Below, piece by piece: positions 9,112 to 16,645 of a DNA stretch of 64,000 nt. The translations under genes were made by a program, and so were the position numbers. Under the pieces are notes generated by a model that saw only the letters and a list, made by a program, of their open reading frames with translations, ran no database searches and was not told the origin of the DNA. The DNA comes from Paenibacillus amylolyticus (GTDB lineage Bacteria > Bacillota > Bacilli > Paenibacillales > Paenibacillaceae). The number at the start of each line of letters is the position of its first letter. Position 1 is the stretch's first letter. Location: NCBI RefSeq assembly GCF_001570725.1, contig NZ_BCNV01000001.1, positions 1,054,001 to 1,118,000 on the forward strand, given 5' to 3'.

Positions 9112-9681
9112 TTGCATCGTATGAAAGAACTACCACTCGTCGATGGTGAACTTGTTCTTCGGTGTGCGGAGAACAAGGATCTGAAAGAACTCTATGAATT
9201 GATCTACAGTGATGACGTACCTGAATGGAAGCAATGGGATGCACCCTATTACCCACTCAAACACGAAAGTTATGAAAGTTTCGAACAAGGCATGTTGAAA
9301 CGTATGAATGTTGATCCAAGTGATTCCAAACCGGTATCGATCCGCATCATTGAATCCGACAAACAAATTGTAGGCACGATCAGCTATTATATAGAAGATG
9401 AGTCATCCATGTGGCTGGAAATGGGGATTGTAATATACAGATCTGCCCAGAGGGGACGCGGGATTGGCACACGTTCACTTGTCATGTGGTCAAGTCATTT
9501 GTTTGAACATCTGCCTTTGGTTCGGGTTGGATTGACTACTTGGTCCGGTAATGAACGAATGATGCGTGCGGCTGTAAAAGCCGGATTACAGGTGGAGGGG
9601 CGAATGCGGAAGTGTCGTATCGTTCGCGGGGAGTGGGAGCAGAAGCTGTCCTCTAATGCGAGCCGAAATGTAAACAACTGA
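9112..9681 (+). CDS. GNAT family N-acetyltransferase (RimJ/RimL-like)
   Basis: 189 aa from the TTG at 9112, which lies 5 bases after AGGAGG; the ATG at 9121 is the alternative. The N-terminal beta strand (LVDGELVLRCAENKD) and the acetyl-CoA motif RSAQRGRGIGTRSLVMWSSH fit the RimJ/RimL-type GNAT group, as does the late GLQVEGRMRKCRIVRGEWEQ segment. Such enzymes acetylate protein N-termini, amino acids or small molecules; the substrate is unknown. It lies 16 bp after rpiA and 15 bp before marR, suggesting cotranscription. Confidence 0.85.
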   Translation: MHRMKELPLVDGELVLRCAENKDLKELYELIYSDDVPEWKQWDAPYYPLKHESYESFEQGMLKRMNVDPSDSKPVSIRIIESDKQIVGTISYYIEDESSMWLEMGIVIYRSAQRGRGIGTRSLVMWSSHLFEHLPLVRVGLTTWSGNERMMRAAVKAGLQVEGRMRKCRIVRGEWEQKLSSNASRNVNN

Positions 9682-9696
9682 TGGAGGATTATTGAA

Positions 9697-10158
9697 ATGC
9701 TGAACACGGAGGACAACCGGGAGCTGTCGTTACAATTATTCGTGGTTCTTGTTCGGGCCTACAATTCTGTGACCTCACGTTCCAATCGGGACATCCAGAG
9801 TCACGGACTGAATACGACAGAATTTGGTGTGCTTGATTTGTTATATCATAAGGGACCACAGGCTTTGCAAAAGATCGGTGAAAAGGTGTTAATGTCCAGT
9901 GGTAATATTACGTATGTAGTCGATAAGTTGCAGAATAAAAATCTGCTGTTTCGTCGGCCATCCAAGGAAGATCGGCGTGTTATTTACGCTGAATTAACCG
10001 AGGAAGGAAGGCAATTGTTTACAGAGATATTTCCTCAACATCATCAGGTTATCATTGATGCTTTGGAAGGGCTTGACCCTTCCGAGAAAGTGGATGCGAT
10101 TAAGATGTTGAAGAAGCTGGGACTGGCAGCAGAAGGGAAAACTGACTTGCGTTCATAA
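9697..10158 (+). CDS. MarR-family transcriptional regulator (MhqR/OhrR-like)
   Basis: 153 aa. The winged helix is complete: LNTTEFGVLDLLYHKGP, then LMSSGNITYVVDKLQNKNLL (recognition helix) and the wing RRPSKEDRRVIYAELTEEG. It has no cysteine, which argues against thiol-based oxidation sensing of the 1-Cys OhrR type. GGAGGATT precedes the ATG. It is the last gene of the rpiA-GNAT-marR group, and a terminator overlaps its last codons. Its target is not evident from the neighbourhood. Confidence 0.88.
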   Translation: MLNTEDNRELSLQLFVVLVRAYNSVTSRSNRDIQSHGLNTTEFGVLDLLYHKGPQALQKIGEKVLMSSGNITYVVDKLQNKNLLFRRPSKEDRRVIYAELTEEGRQLFTEIFPQHHQVIIDALEGLDPSEKVDAIKMLKKLGLAAEGKTDLRS

Positions 10159-10175
10159 CGCAGGTCAGTTTTTTT
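10140..10175 (+). terminator. Rho-independent terminator overlapping the marR stop
   Basis: AACTGACTTGCG (10140-10151) pairs with CGCAGGTCAGTT (10159-10170), followed by T residues. The stem covers the stop codon. Confidence 0.85.
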
Positions 10176-10291
10176 GTGTAACTCGAAAAGTATAGACATA
10201 TACTGGCTGACTGACTTGCAAGGCCCTCCATAATATAGGAAGATTGTTCTATACAATATACGGTAAAATACATGATCATCAAAAGTTCATG

Positions 10292-10297
10292 TATAAT
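10292..10297 (+). promoter_or_regulatory. Possible -10 element for the B12-sensor operon
   Basis: TATAAT at 10292-10297 would give a leader of about 140 nt. No good -35 lies 17 bp upstream, so activation by another factor is possible. Within the leader TTAGTTAACA (10365) and TTAGTTACGA (10391) form an imperfect direct repeat. I see no cobalamin riboswitch. Confidence 0.35.
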
Positions 10298-10441
10298 GGA
10301 ACAGGACGATTAAGAGCGGAATGGATGGATTGGATCAAGTGGAAGAACCTATCCCGATTGTAAGTTAGTTAACATTGATCTCATTCTGGATTAGTTACGA
10401 ATGATGATGCAATGTGATGCGGGTAGAGGAGGGGTGCATCT

Positions 10442-11530
10442 ATGAGTCATCAAGAAGCAGGAGAACGTTTACTCCAGGAATCGGGGAACTTAGCTGATAA
10501 AATAACGGAGAAACAGTATCTCAGACAACCCGATTTACTTGAGCGATTTGGTGAGAACGGAAAAATGCGAACCAAACAAGATTCGCAGTATAGCTTGAAC
10601 TATTTGGCAGAAAGTGCGCTCGTACAGAGTCCAGGCCTATTTACTCATTACATTGCCTGGCTGAAAGTTCTGCTTGAAGGTTATCAGGTATCACAAGAAG
10701 ACCTGGCAATTAATCTCAATCTGATCAAAGAGACATTGGAAGAAGAATTTGACCATCCGTCAAAGGCGCTTCTGCTCGATTATCTGGAGATGGGAATATA
10801 TAGAACAACACAAATGGAGTCACAGGCGGGTTATATCAACGAATCTATGCCATATGGAGAGGCCGCACAATCGTACTTGCAGTGTTTGCTTGAGAATAAA
10901 AGGAAAGAAGCCTTTGAGATCATTGAAGCTCAGTTAGAGGCTGGGGTGACGATTCGTGATATTTATCGTTATATCTTTCAGCCCACCCAATATGAAGTGG
11001 GGCGATTGTGGCAATGCCATCGGATCAGTGTGGGGCAAGAACACTTTTGTACGGCAGCGACCCAGTCATTCATATCACGTCTCTATTCTCGCTGGTTGAT
11101 TCATACGGGTCAGGATAAAAGGTTAGTTGCCACCTGTGTAGGCAGTGAACAACATGAGATCGGACTGCGTATGCTCACAGATGTGTTCGAGATGGAAGGC
11201 TGGGATACGCACTATCTGGGAGCCAATGTCCCCAATGGAAGTGTAGTAGAGGCCATAGAACGACATCAAGGCGATGTGGTTGCGATTTCAGTTACGATGA
11301 CGTACCACCTTCATCTGGCCAAAGAATTGATTCATCTGATTCGTCATCATCCGTCAACGGCACATGTGAAGATTATGGTTGGGGGATATCCCTTTAATAT
11401 TGATCAGGAGTTGTGGAAAACGATAGGAGCCGACGGTTATGCTCCGGGAGCCGATGAGGCAGTTGCGGTTGCAGAACAATTATTGGCGCAGCCAGCTACA
11501 TGTAATCATCTAGACATGGTTAGGGATTAG
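10442..11530 (+). CDS. Cobalamin-binding sensor protein with CarH-like W-x9-EH motif
   Basis: 362 aa, soluble. An N-terminal region (1-135) without a recognised fold is followed by a four-helix B12-cap domain (about 138-220) and a Rossmann-type B12-binding domain (about 226-350). The lower-ligand motif is E236-Q-H238-x-x-G241, in the place of the classical DxHxxG. In the cap, W190 followed after nine residues by E200-H201 reproduces the W-x9-EH signature of CarH-type photoreceptors, where these residues surround the adenosyl group. No MerR helix-turn-helix is present, so it cannot act on DNA as CarH does. A hybrid histidine kinase starts 12 bp downstream, so the likely role is sensing cobalamin or light and controlling that kinase. 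This role is inferred. Confidence 0.85.
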   Translation: MSHQEAGERLLQESGNLADKITEKQYLRQPDLLERFGENGKMRTKQDSQYSLNYLAESALVQSPGLFTHYIAWLKVLLEGYQVSQEDLAINLNLIKETLEEEFDHPSKALLLDYLEMGIYRTTQMESQAGYINESMPYGEAAQSYLQCLLENKRKEAFEIIEAQLEAGVTIRDIYRYIFQPTQYEVGRLWQCHRISVGQEHFCTAATQSFISRLYSRWLIHTGQDKRLVATCVGSEQHEIGLRMLTDVFEMEGWDTHYLGANVPNGSVVEAIERHQGDVVAISVTMTYHLHLAKELIHLIRHHPSTAHVKIMVGGYPFNIDQELWKTIGADGYAPGADEAVAVAEQLLAQPATCNHLDMVRD

Positions 11531-11542
11531 GAGAGGGATGAT

Positions 11543-13258
11543 GTGTTGTCTAATGAGAATGGAGAGATACAGAGGCTACGCAGAACGATTGAGCAGTTAT
11601 CGGATCAGATGATCCGGAGCAAAGAGCAAGAGGAACGGACGCTTGCGGAATTCTCGGATATGAATAATGAACTGGTGACACTCCAGCGTCTGCTTGCGAA
11701 GAACAATAACAGTCTTGAAGCTGCACGTCAGCAAGCAGTAGATGCAGGGGAATCCAAAAGCGCATTTATTGCAGGCATCAGTCATGATTTTCGTACGCCA
11801 TTAAATGGCATATTGGGGATGGCGGAGATGCTTAAGCTGTCTCCGTTGTCTGAAGAACAGGAGAATTCGGTTTCCGTTATACAGGATGCTGCCAGACTAC
11901 TGCTTAAGCTGATTCAGGATCTTCTGGATGTGTCCAAACTTGAGGCAGGTCAGATGCAACTTGAACTTGGAGAAGTGCATCTGCAAGAGTCGATCAATTA
12001 TATTGTTCGTTTGCTCGACCCCCAAGTCAGAAAGAACGGAAATCAGTTATCGGTAGATTGTGACCCCAGAATCTCTTCTCCTCTTGAAGGGGATTCAACG
12101 AGAATTACACAGATTTTGATCAATCTAATTCAGAATGCAAACAAATTCACATCAGAAGGCTCTGTAGGGATACGAGTGGCTCTTGTTAAAGATGATGAGA
12201 GTACACAAACGATTCGATTTGAAATTGAAGACACGGGCATTGGTATTTCGGAAGAAGATCAGACCCGACTATTTCAACCTTATATGCAGACAAAACGAGG
12301 ACGTTCGAGGGAGTATGAAGGAACAGGTCTTGGACTATCGATCTGCAGATCGCTTGTTGTCCTCATGGAAGGTCAGATTGGAGTGGACAGTATAGAGGGT
12401 GAAGGATCAACATTCTGGTTCGAACTTGTACTGGGCAAGAAACACGATAACCAGTCCGTTCACGAGTTTAGCACATCTGCGTCTCAGGAGATTCAGGGTC
12501 AACCTGTACGTGATGAAGCCCCTTCCGTATCTGTCTTGCTGGCCGATGATAATGTCATTAACCGGCAACTTGTGATGTTGCAGCTCAAAAAACTGGGAAT
12601 TACCCAAGTGGATGCCGTCTTAAATGGGGAAGAGGCAGTAGCTGCTTTTCTCAGCAAAAAATACAGTTTGATTCTCATGGATTATATGATGCCACTAATG
12701 GACGGCTTGGAAGCAACACGCAAAATCCGCTCGATAGAAATGGATGAAATGCGTCATATCACGCCAATCATCGCAATGACTGGTAATGTCATGCAAGGAG
12801 AGAAAGACAAGTGTAGGGAAGCTGGGATGAATGACTTCATTGGCAAACCGTTTACGCTCGAGATTCTGAGTACAATGATCCAGAAGTGGCAGCAATCGGC
12901 TGAACCTACAGAGGTGCTGAATATGAGCATCGTGCATGAGATTGCGGAATTAAACACCGATGGTGGTCGTACACTCCTCGGTATGTTATTGGACATGTAT
13001 CGTACAGACACCCCTGGCAAGATCGAAGTGTTGCGCAGACATATTGTCTCAGGGGACCATACTGCTGCAAGGGAGGTAGCACATGATTTGAAATCAGGGA
13101 GTTTGAGTCTGGGAATTCGTTATCTAGCGACTTTATTCTCTCAGATCGAGCAGTTCGCGAAGGAAGGCCAGTCGCGTAAAGCAGAACCGTTGCTCGACGC
13201 TTTGCTTCCCGCGTATCAAACGGCATGTGCTGCGCTGCAACGAGTAAGTAAAGATTGA
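11543..13258 (+). CDS. Soluble hybrid histidine kinase: HisKA - HATPase - REC - HPt
   Basis: 571 aa, no membrane segment and no PAS or GAF domain. An N-terminal coiled coil (about 5-70) leads into HisKA with H81 in GISHDFRTPLNGILGM. The HATPase has the N box (NLIQNANKF), G1 (EDTGIGIS) and G2 (GTGLGLSI). A receiver domain (about 328-445) has the phosphoacceptor D380 in LMDYMMP and K435 in IGKPF. A C-terminal HPt domain has H514 in VAHDLKSGS. The whole phosphorelay is on one chain. The missing sensor is probably the B12-binding protein encoded 12 bp upstream. The GTG start at 11543 follows AGGAGAGGG. No output regulator is adjacent, so the phosphate leaves HPt for a partner elsewhere. Confidence 0.93.
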   Translation: MLSNENGEIQRLRRTIEQLSDQMIRSKEQEERTLAEFSDMNNELVTLQRLLAKNNNSLEAARQQAVDAGESKSAFIAGISHDFRTPLNGILGMAEMLKLSPLSEEQENSVSVIQDAARLLLKLIQDLLDVSKLEAGQMQLELGEVHLQESINYIVRLLDPQVRKNGNQLSVDCDPRISSPLEGDSTRITQILINLIQNANKFTSEGSVGIRVALVKDDESTQTIRFEIEDTGIGISEEDQTRLFQPYMQTKRGRSREYEGTGLGLSICRSLVVLMEGQIGVDSIEGEGSTFWFELVLGKKHDNQSVHEFSTSASQEIQGQPVRDEAPSVSVLLADDNVINRQLVMLQLKKLGITQVDAVLNGEEAVAAFLSKKYSLILMDYMMPLMDGLEATRKIRSIEMDEMRHITPIIAMTGNVMQGEKDKCREAGMNDFIGKPFTLEILSTMIQKWQQSAEPTEVLNMSIVHEIAELNTDGGRTLLGMLLDMYRTDTPGKIEVLRRHIVSGDHTAAREVAHDLKSGSLSLGIRYLATLFSQIEQFAKEGQSRKAEPLLDALLPAYQTACAALQRVSKD

Positions 13259-13296
13259 TCACATCTTAAGCTAGGAAAGAAAGGTAGGGCACGTTC

Positions 13297-14274
13297 ATGT
13301 TATTCTACGTACTTGCGGCACTGATCTTGATCGTTCTTGCTCTTCTGTGGGCAGGAGGGCTCTACTTTTTCAAAACTGCCATTCGGCGTACGCCCAAAAC
13401 GTTTTTGGTGGACAACCCAAATCTGATGCCAGAACCGGACAATGAAATTATCAGCAGTGCTGCTGACCTAAAGTGGCTGGATGCTCAGCCTGCAGAAGAG
13501 ATATCTATTCAATCGCATGATGGATTAAAACTGCACGGTACATGGCTTAGTTCCAATAGCGGGTCAGATCAGACGGTTATTCTGGCACATGGTTATTCGG
13601 GGAAAGGCAGAGAGATGGCCGGATTTGCCCGATTCTATGGGAAGAAGCATGGATATAACGTGTTAATGCCGGATGATCGGGGTCATGGACAGAGCGAAGG
13701 TGACATTATTGGTTTCGGCTGGTTAGATCGGAAGGATTATGTCCAGTGGACCAACTGGGTGCTTGAAAAAGTGGGGACACAAGGAGAAATCGTATTGCAC
13801 GGCATATCCATGGGAGGAGCAACCGTACTGATGACAGGTGGTGAAGCCCTGCCGATTCAGGTTAAAGCGATTGTCTCTGACTGTGCGTATACATCTGTGG
13901 AAGAAGAACTGACGTTCCAGTTGAAGCAATTATACAAGCTTCCTGCATTTCCTTTTATCCCTGTCACCAGTCTGATCTCCAGATGGAAAGCAGGATATTC
14001 CTTCAAAGAGGCATCCGCTCTCAAACAACTTGCCAAAGTCAACGTGCCTGTGCTGTTCATCCATGGTGAGGCCGATACGTTCGTACCAACGGAAATGGTG
14101 TACAGGTTGTATGAAGCTTGCCCAACCGAAAAGGAATTGCTGACCGTTCCCCGTGCGGGTCATGGTACAGCGTTTCAAGTCGATCGTACTGGATATGAAG
14201 CGGTAGTGGAATCCTTCTTAGAAAAGAACCTTTCACCTTCGAACTTCGTATCCGAAAGTTCAGAAGCCAAGTGA
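13297..14274 (+). CDS. Alpha/beta hydrolase with N-terminal membrane anchor
   Basis: 325 aa. One hydrophobic segment (about 2-25) is followed by an alpha/beta-hydrolase fold. The catalytic triad is visible: Ser in HGISMGG, Asp in HGEADTFV and His in RAGHG; the oxyanion region is LAHGYSGKG. It resembles B. subtilis YqkD-type hydrolases, whose substrates are not established. The ATG follows AGGAAAGAAAGG. The TGA stop at 14272-14274 is followed by 44 further sense codons in the same frame (see the separate entry). Confidence 0.85.
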   Translation: MLFYVLAALILIVLALLWAGGLYFFKTAIRRTPKTFLVDNPNLMPEPDNEIISSAADLKWLDAQPAEEISIQSHDGLKLHGTWLSSNSGSDQTVILAHGYSGKGREMAGFARFYGKKHGYNVLMPDDRGHGQSEGDIIGFGWLDRKDYVQWTNWVLEKVGTQGEIVLHGISMGGATVLMTGGEALPIQVKAIVSDCAYTSVEEELTFQLKQLYKLPAFPFIPVTSLISRWKAGYSFKEASALKQLAKVNVPVLFIHGEADTFVPTEMVYRLYEACPTEKELLTVPRAGHGTAFQVDRTGYEAVVESFLEKNLSPSNFVSESSEAK

Positions 14275-14409
14275 AACCGTGACATTGAGCCGTTAATTGA
14301 ACTGAATCTGTCCACAGCTGAGGCGATCGCGACGATTGAAGAAGCAAAGTATGATGAACCAACACAGTTTCGTTGTGAACTGCTTCGTTTTGCTGTACAA
14401 AAGCAATAA
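14275..14409 (+). pseudogene. Coding-like in-frame tail after the hydrolase stop
   Basis: In the same frame as the hydrolase, after its TGA, 44 codons read NRDIEPLIELNLSTAEAIAT and on to LLRFAVQKQ before a TAA. The composition (Glu/Leu/Ala-rich, amphipathic) looks like real protein. There is no ATG, GTG or TTG near its start. It may be a lost C-terminal extension, a remnant of a separate small gene, or stop-codon readthrough. I do not recognise the family. Confidence 0.35.
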
Positions 14410-14416
14410 ACTCTCT

Positions 14417-14452
14417 GCCGGGACCTAGTAATAGCCCGGCACTCTTATTGTT
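14417..14452 (+). terminator. Probable terminator before the sugar kinase
   Basis: GCCGGG (14417-14422) pairs with CCCGGC (14435-14440). The following T tract is weak (actcttattgtt). Confidence 0.5.
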
Positions 14453-14477
14453 CCGTTGGGAAGGGGATTAGTTAAGA

Positions 14478-15464
14478 ATGAATACATACGTGATTGGGAT
14501 GGATGGAGGAGGAAGCCACACGCGTGTGGCTGTCGCCGATCAGAACGGGAAGCTTTTATCCTATGTGCAAAAGGGTGGTTGCAACCGTTATCACGATACC
14601 CGTGCTGAGCAAAATGTGCTGGAAGGTATCGCTGAAGCCATAACCAAGGCTGGGCTCAAGCCAGACCAGATCGCCTCTATTCAAGCAGGCATGGCAGGTC
14701 TGGATCGGTCTGAAGATACGGTTTGGGCTGAAACCTTACTTGCTCGAACGGAGATTACTGGCAGAATCAGTGCAGTAAATGATACGCATATCGCACATAC
14801 TGCGGCTTTCGACGGTGAGCCGGGTATTGTCGCTATTGGAGGTACAGGTTCTCTGATCCTTGGCAGGACGGAACGGGGCGCTTGGCTCCGCAACGATCAG
14901 TTTGGTCATTATGCGCCGACAGCAGCACGTTTTCTGGCTTACGACACGGTTCATTCCATACTGGCAGGACGTTATGAGTCGCAGGATCAAGAATGGATTG
15001 AGCAGGTTTTAACGTATTGGCATGTAAGCTCGATCCGGGAGCTTGCTGCGCTGGGAGTGTCTGGTTTTGCTGAAAATAAACAGGCTACCAATCGGAGGTT
15101 TGGGAAAATGGCACCTTTGGTGACTGAAGCAGCTGCCCGGAATATTCCCCTCGCGGTTAGGGTATGTGACTCTGCTGCCGATACGGCTGTTGTCGGTATC
15201 CTCATGCTGGCATGCTGTTTCAATCAGCCAACAGTGTCTATCGCACTTACCGGAAGCTGTCTGAATTCACCGTACATGGTGGAGGCTGTTCAGAAAGGAC
15301 TTGATGCTGCCTATAGGCCCGAAGGGAAAAAAATCCAATACATAACAAGCAACTTGCCGGCAGTTGGCGGTGCACTGTTGGATGCCTATCATTTGGCGCA
15401 GATCAACGTATCGGATAACATCCCGACAGTGCTTCAATCGGAGCTGAATCGTTATACGACTTGA
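14478..15464 (+). CDS. BadF/BadG/BcrA/BcrD ATPase family kinase (N-acetylglucosamine kinase-like)
   Basis: 328 aa. The actin-fold ATPase motifs are clear: phosphate 1 IGMDGGGSHTRVAVAD at the N-terminus, phosphate 2 GIVAIGGTGSLILGR, and an adenosine motif in ALTGSCLNS. Members at this length in Firmicutes are usually GlcNAc or related amino-sugar kinases acting in the cytosol. The adjacent genes (hydrolase, GNAT) do not identify the sugar. The start has a modest GGGAAGGGG site about 12 bases upstream. Confidence 0.82.
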   Translation: MNTYVIGMDGGGSHTRVAVADQNGKLLSYVQKGGCNRYHDTRAEQNVLEGIAEAITKAGLKPDQIASIQAGMAGLDRSEDTVWAETLLARTEITGRISAVNDTHIAHTAAFDGEPGIVAIGGTGSLILGRTERGAWLRNDQFGHYAPTAARFLAYDTVHSILAGRYESQDQEWIEQVLTYWHVSSIRELAALGVSGFAENKQATNRRFGKMAPLVTEAAARNIPLAVRVCDSAADTAVVGILMLACCFNQPTVSIALTGSCLNSPYMVEAVQKGLDAAYRPEGKKIQYITSNLPAVGGALLDAYHLAQINVSDNIPTVLQSELNRYTT

Positions 15465-15527
15465 ACTTTGAGAGGCTAACGACTACAATACGATAACGGA
15501 AACAAGCAAGGTATAGGAGGAATAAAG

Positions 15528-15965
15528 GTGTTAATTAATTTGAAATCACGCATAGAAGAGCCGGTAGTACAGGAGCTGTTATCTTACTCGGTCTTTCCTG
15601 ACCCGGATCATCTGAAACGTGCGTTAAAACAATATGTAGAGAATGACGAACTGTATCTGGCCGGATACGAAGCAGAGGAGCAATTGATCGGTCTGATCGG
15701 TTATGAGCATACTGGCTCAAGCGAGATCACCATCCACCATATAGCCATTCTGCCGGAGAACCGCTTCAAAAATTATGGTCGGGGCATGATTTCACAATTG
15801 CTGGAGAAATACAATCCCGACACATTGATAGCAGAGACGGATCTGGAGGCCGTGGAGTTTTATCGGAATACGGGATTCGTCGTATATAGTCTGGGCGAAC
15901 TGTATCCAGGTGTGGAGCGGTTCCGTTGTGTGCTTGAAAAAGAGGAAGATACAGACGAAGAGTAA
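15528..15965 (+). CDS. GNAT family N-acetyltransferase
   Basis: 145 aa. The acetyl-CoA loop is HHIAILPENRFKNYGRGMIS (arginine and glycines in the R/Q-x-x-G-x-G/A position), followed by AVEFYRNTGFVVYS, the usual motif B. The GTG start at 15528 is placed by TAGGAGG 7 bases upstream. The C-terminus is acidic (EKEEDTDEE). The substrate is unknown. It lies 63 bp downstream of the BadF-type kinase and could share its transcript; a terminator follows. Confidence 0.85.
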   Translation: MLINLKSRIEEPVVQELLSYSVFPDPDHLKRALKQYVENDELYLAGYEAEEQLIGLIGYEHTGSSEITIHHIAILPENRFKNYGRGMISQLLEKYNPDTLIAETDLEAVEFYRNTGFVVYSLGELYPGVERFRCVLEKEEDTDEE

Positions 15966-16015
15966 CGCGAACGCAGTCTCTACTGTCTGACATAGAAAAC
16001 CGATTATCATTAAAG

Positions 16016-16065
16016 CAGGATGTTGGATTTGGCAATGAGCTGAGTCGGACGTCCTGTTTTTTTTG
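16016..16065 (+). terminator. Rho-independent terminator
   Basis: CAGGATGT (16016-16023) pairs with ACGTCCTG (16049-16056), one wobble, followed by eight T. Confidence 0.7.
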
Positions 16066-16140
16066 TCGTTTTCATCAAAAAAGCAGGAAAAAAGTATTGC
16101 TTTAAGAGATTGTTTCATTATAGAATAGTTTCACAGAAGA

Positions 16141-16161
16141 ATAGTTCGTTAAGTGAACTAT
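16141..16161. promoter_or_regulatory. Inverted repeat, candidate MarR operator
   Basis: ATAGTTC and GAACTAT form perfect 7-base arms around a 7-base spacer, 26 bp before the MarR start at 16187. The size and place suit autoregulation of the MarR-MMPL operon. Confidence 0.6.
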
Positions 16162-16186
16162 ATGTATTTGGAAAGGAGAATGAAGA

Positions 16187-16645
16187 ATGAGCACACCCGA
16201 TGCTGGAAGTTTGGTTAACCGCTATTTGGATGCTTCTTTCCTGGTAACCAAACGGTTTGATACCCAGATACGTGAACGTGTAGGACAGATTTTGACGATG
16301 GATCAGTTCTGTTCACTTCGACTCATTAATGAGAAGCAGTCTTGTACGCCCTCTGATCTGGCAGATCTTCTGTGCATAGGCAAGAGCAGCATTACTGCTT
16401 TGGTCAACAAGTTGGTGGATCGTGATCTGGTTCATCGGGCCGGAGATGAACGTGACCGCAGAGTTGTGTATTTGACTCTGACAGAGACTGGAAGAGAAGT
16501 GTACAGGGAAACAGAACAGGAAATACAGCAGATTCTGGAGCCATATCTGGTTCATTTTACACCAGAAGAGGTTCGTAATTTCATTGAATCATTTGAGAAG
16601 CTTGCAGCTTTGCTAACGCATGAAGGAGGACAGGAGAACGAATGA
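16187..16645 (+). CDS. MarR-family regulator of the adjacent MMPL exporter
   Basis: 152 aa. The winged helix is complete: LTMDQFCSLRLINEKQSC, CIGKSSITALVNKLVDRDLV (recognition helix) and the wing RAGDERDRRVVYLTLTETG. Its stop overlaps the ATG of the MMPL exporter (ATGA), so the two are translationally coupled. The pair resembles B. subtilis ydgG-ydgH, a MarR/MMPL pair. A 7+7 inverted repeat just upstream suggests it represses its own operon and is released by a toxic ligand; the ligand is unknown. Confidence 0.9.
   Translation: MSTPDAGSLVNRYLDASFLVTKRFDTQIRERVGQILTMDQFCSLRLINEKQSCTPSDLADLLCIGKSSITALVNKLVDRDLVHRAGDERDRRVVYLTLTETGREVYRETEQEIQQILEPYLVHFTPEEVRNFIESFEKLAALLTHEGGQENE

Noticed and set aside
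10176..10441. Cobalamin riboswitch before the B12-sensor gene
   Set aside because: I looked for the conserved B12-box and pairing elements and did not see them.
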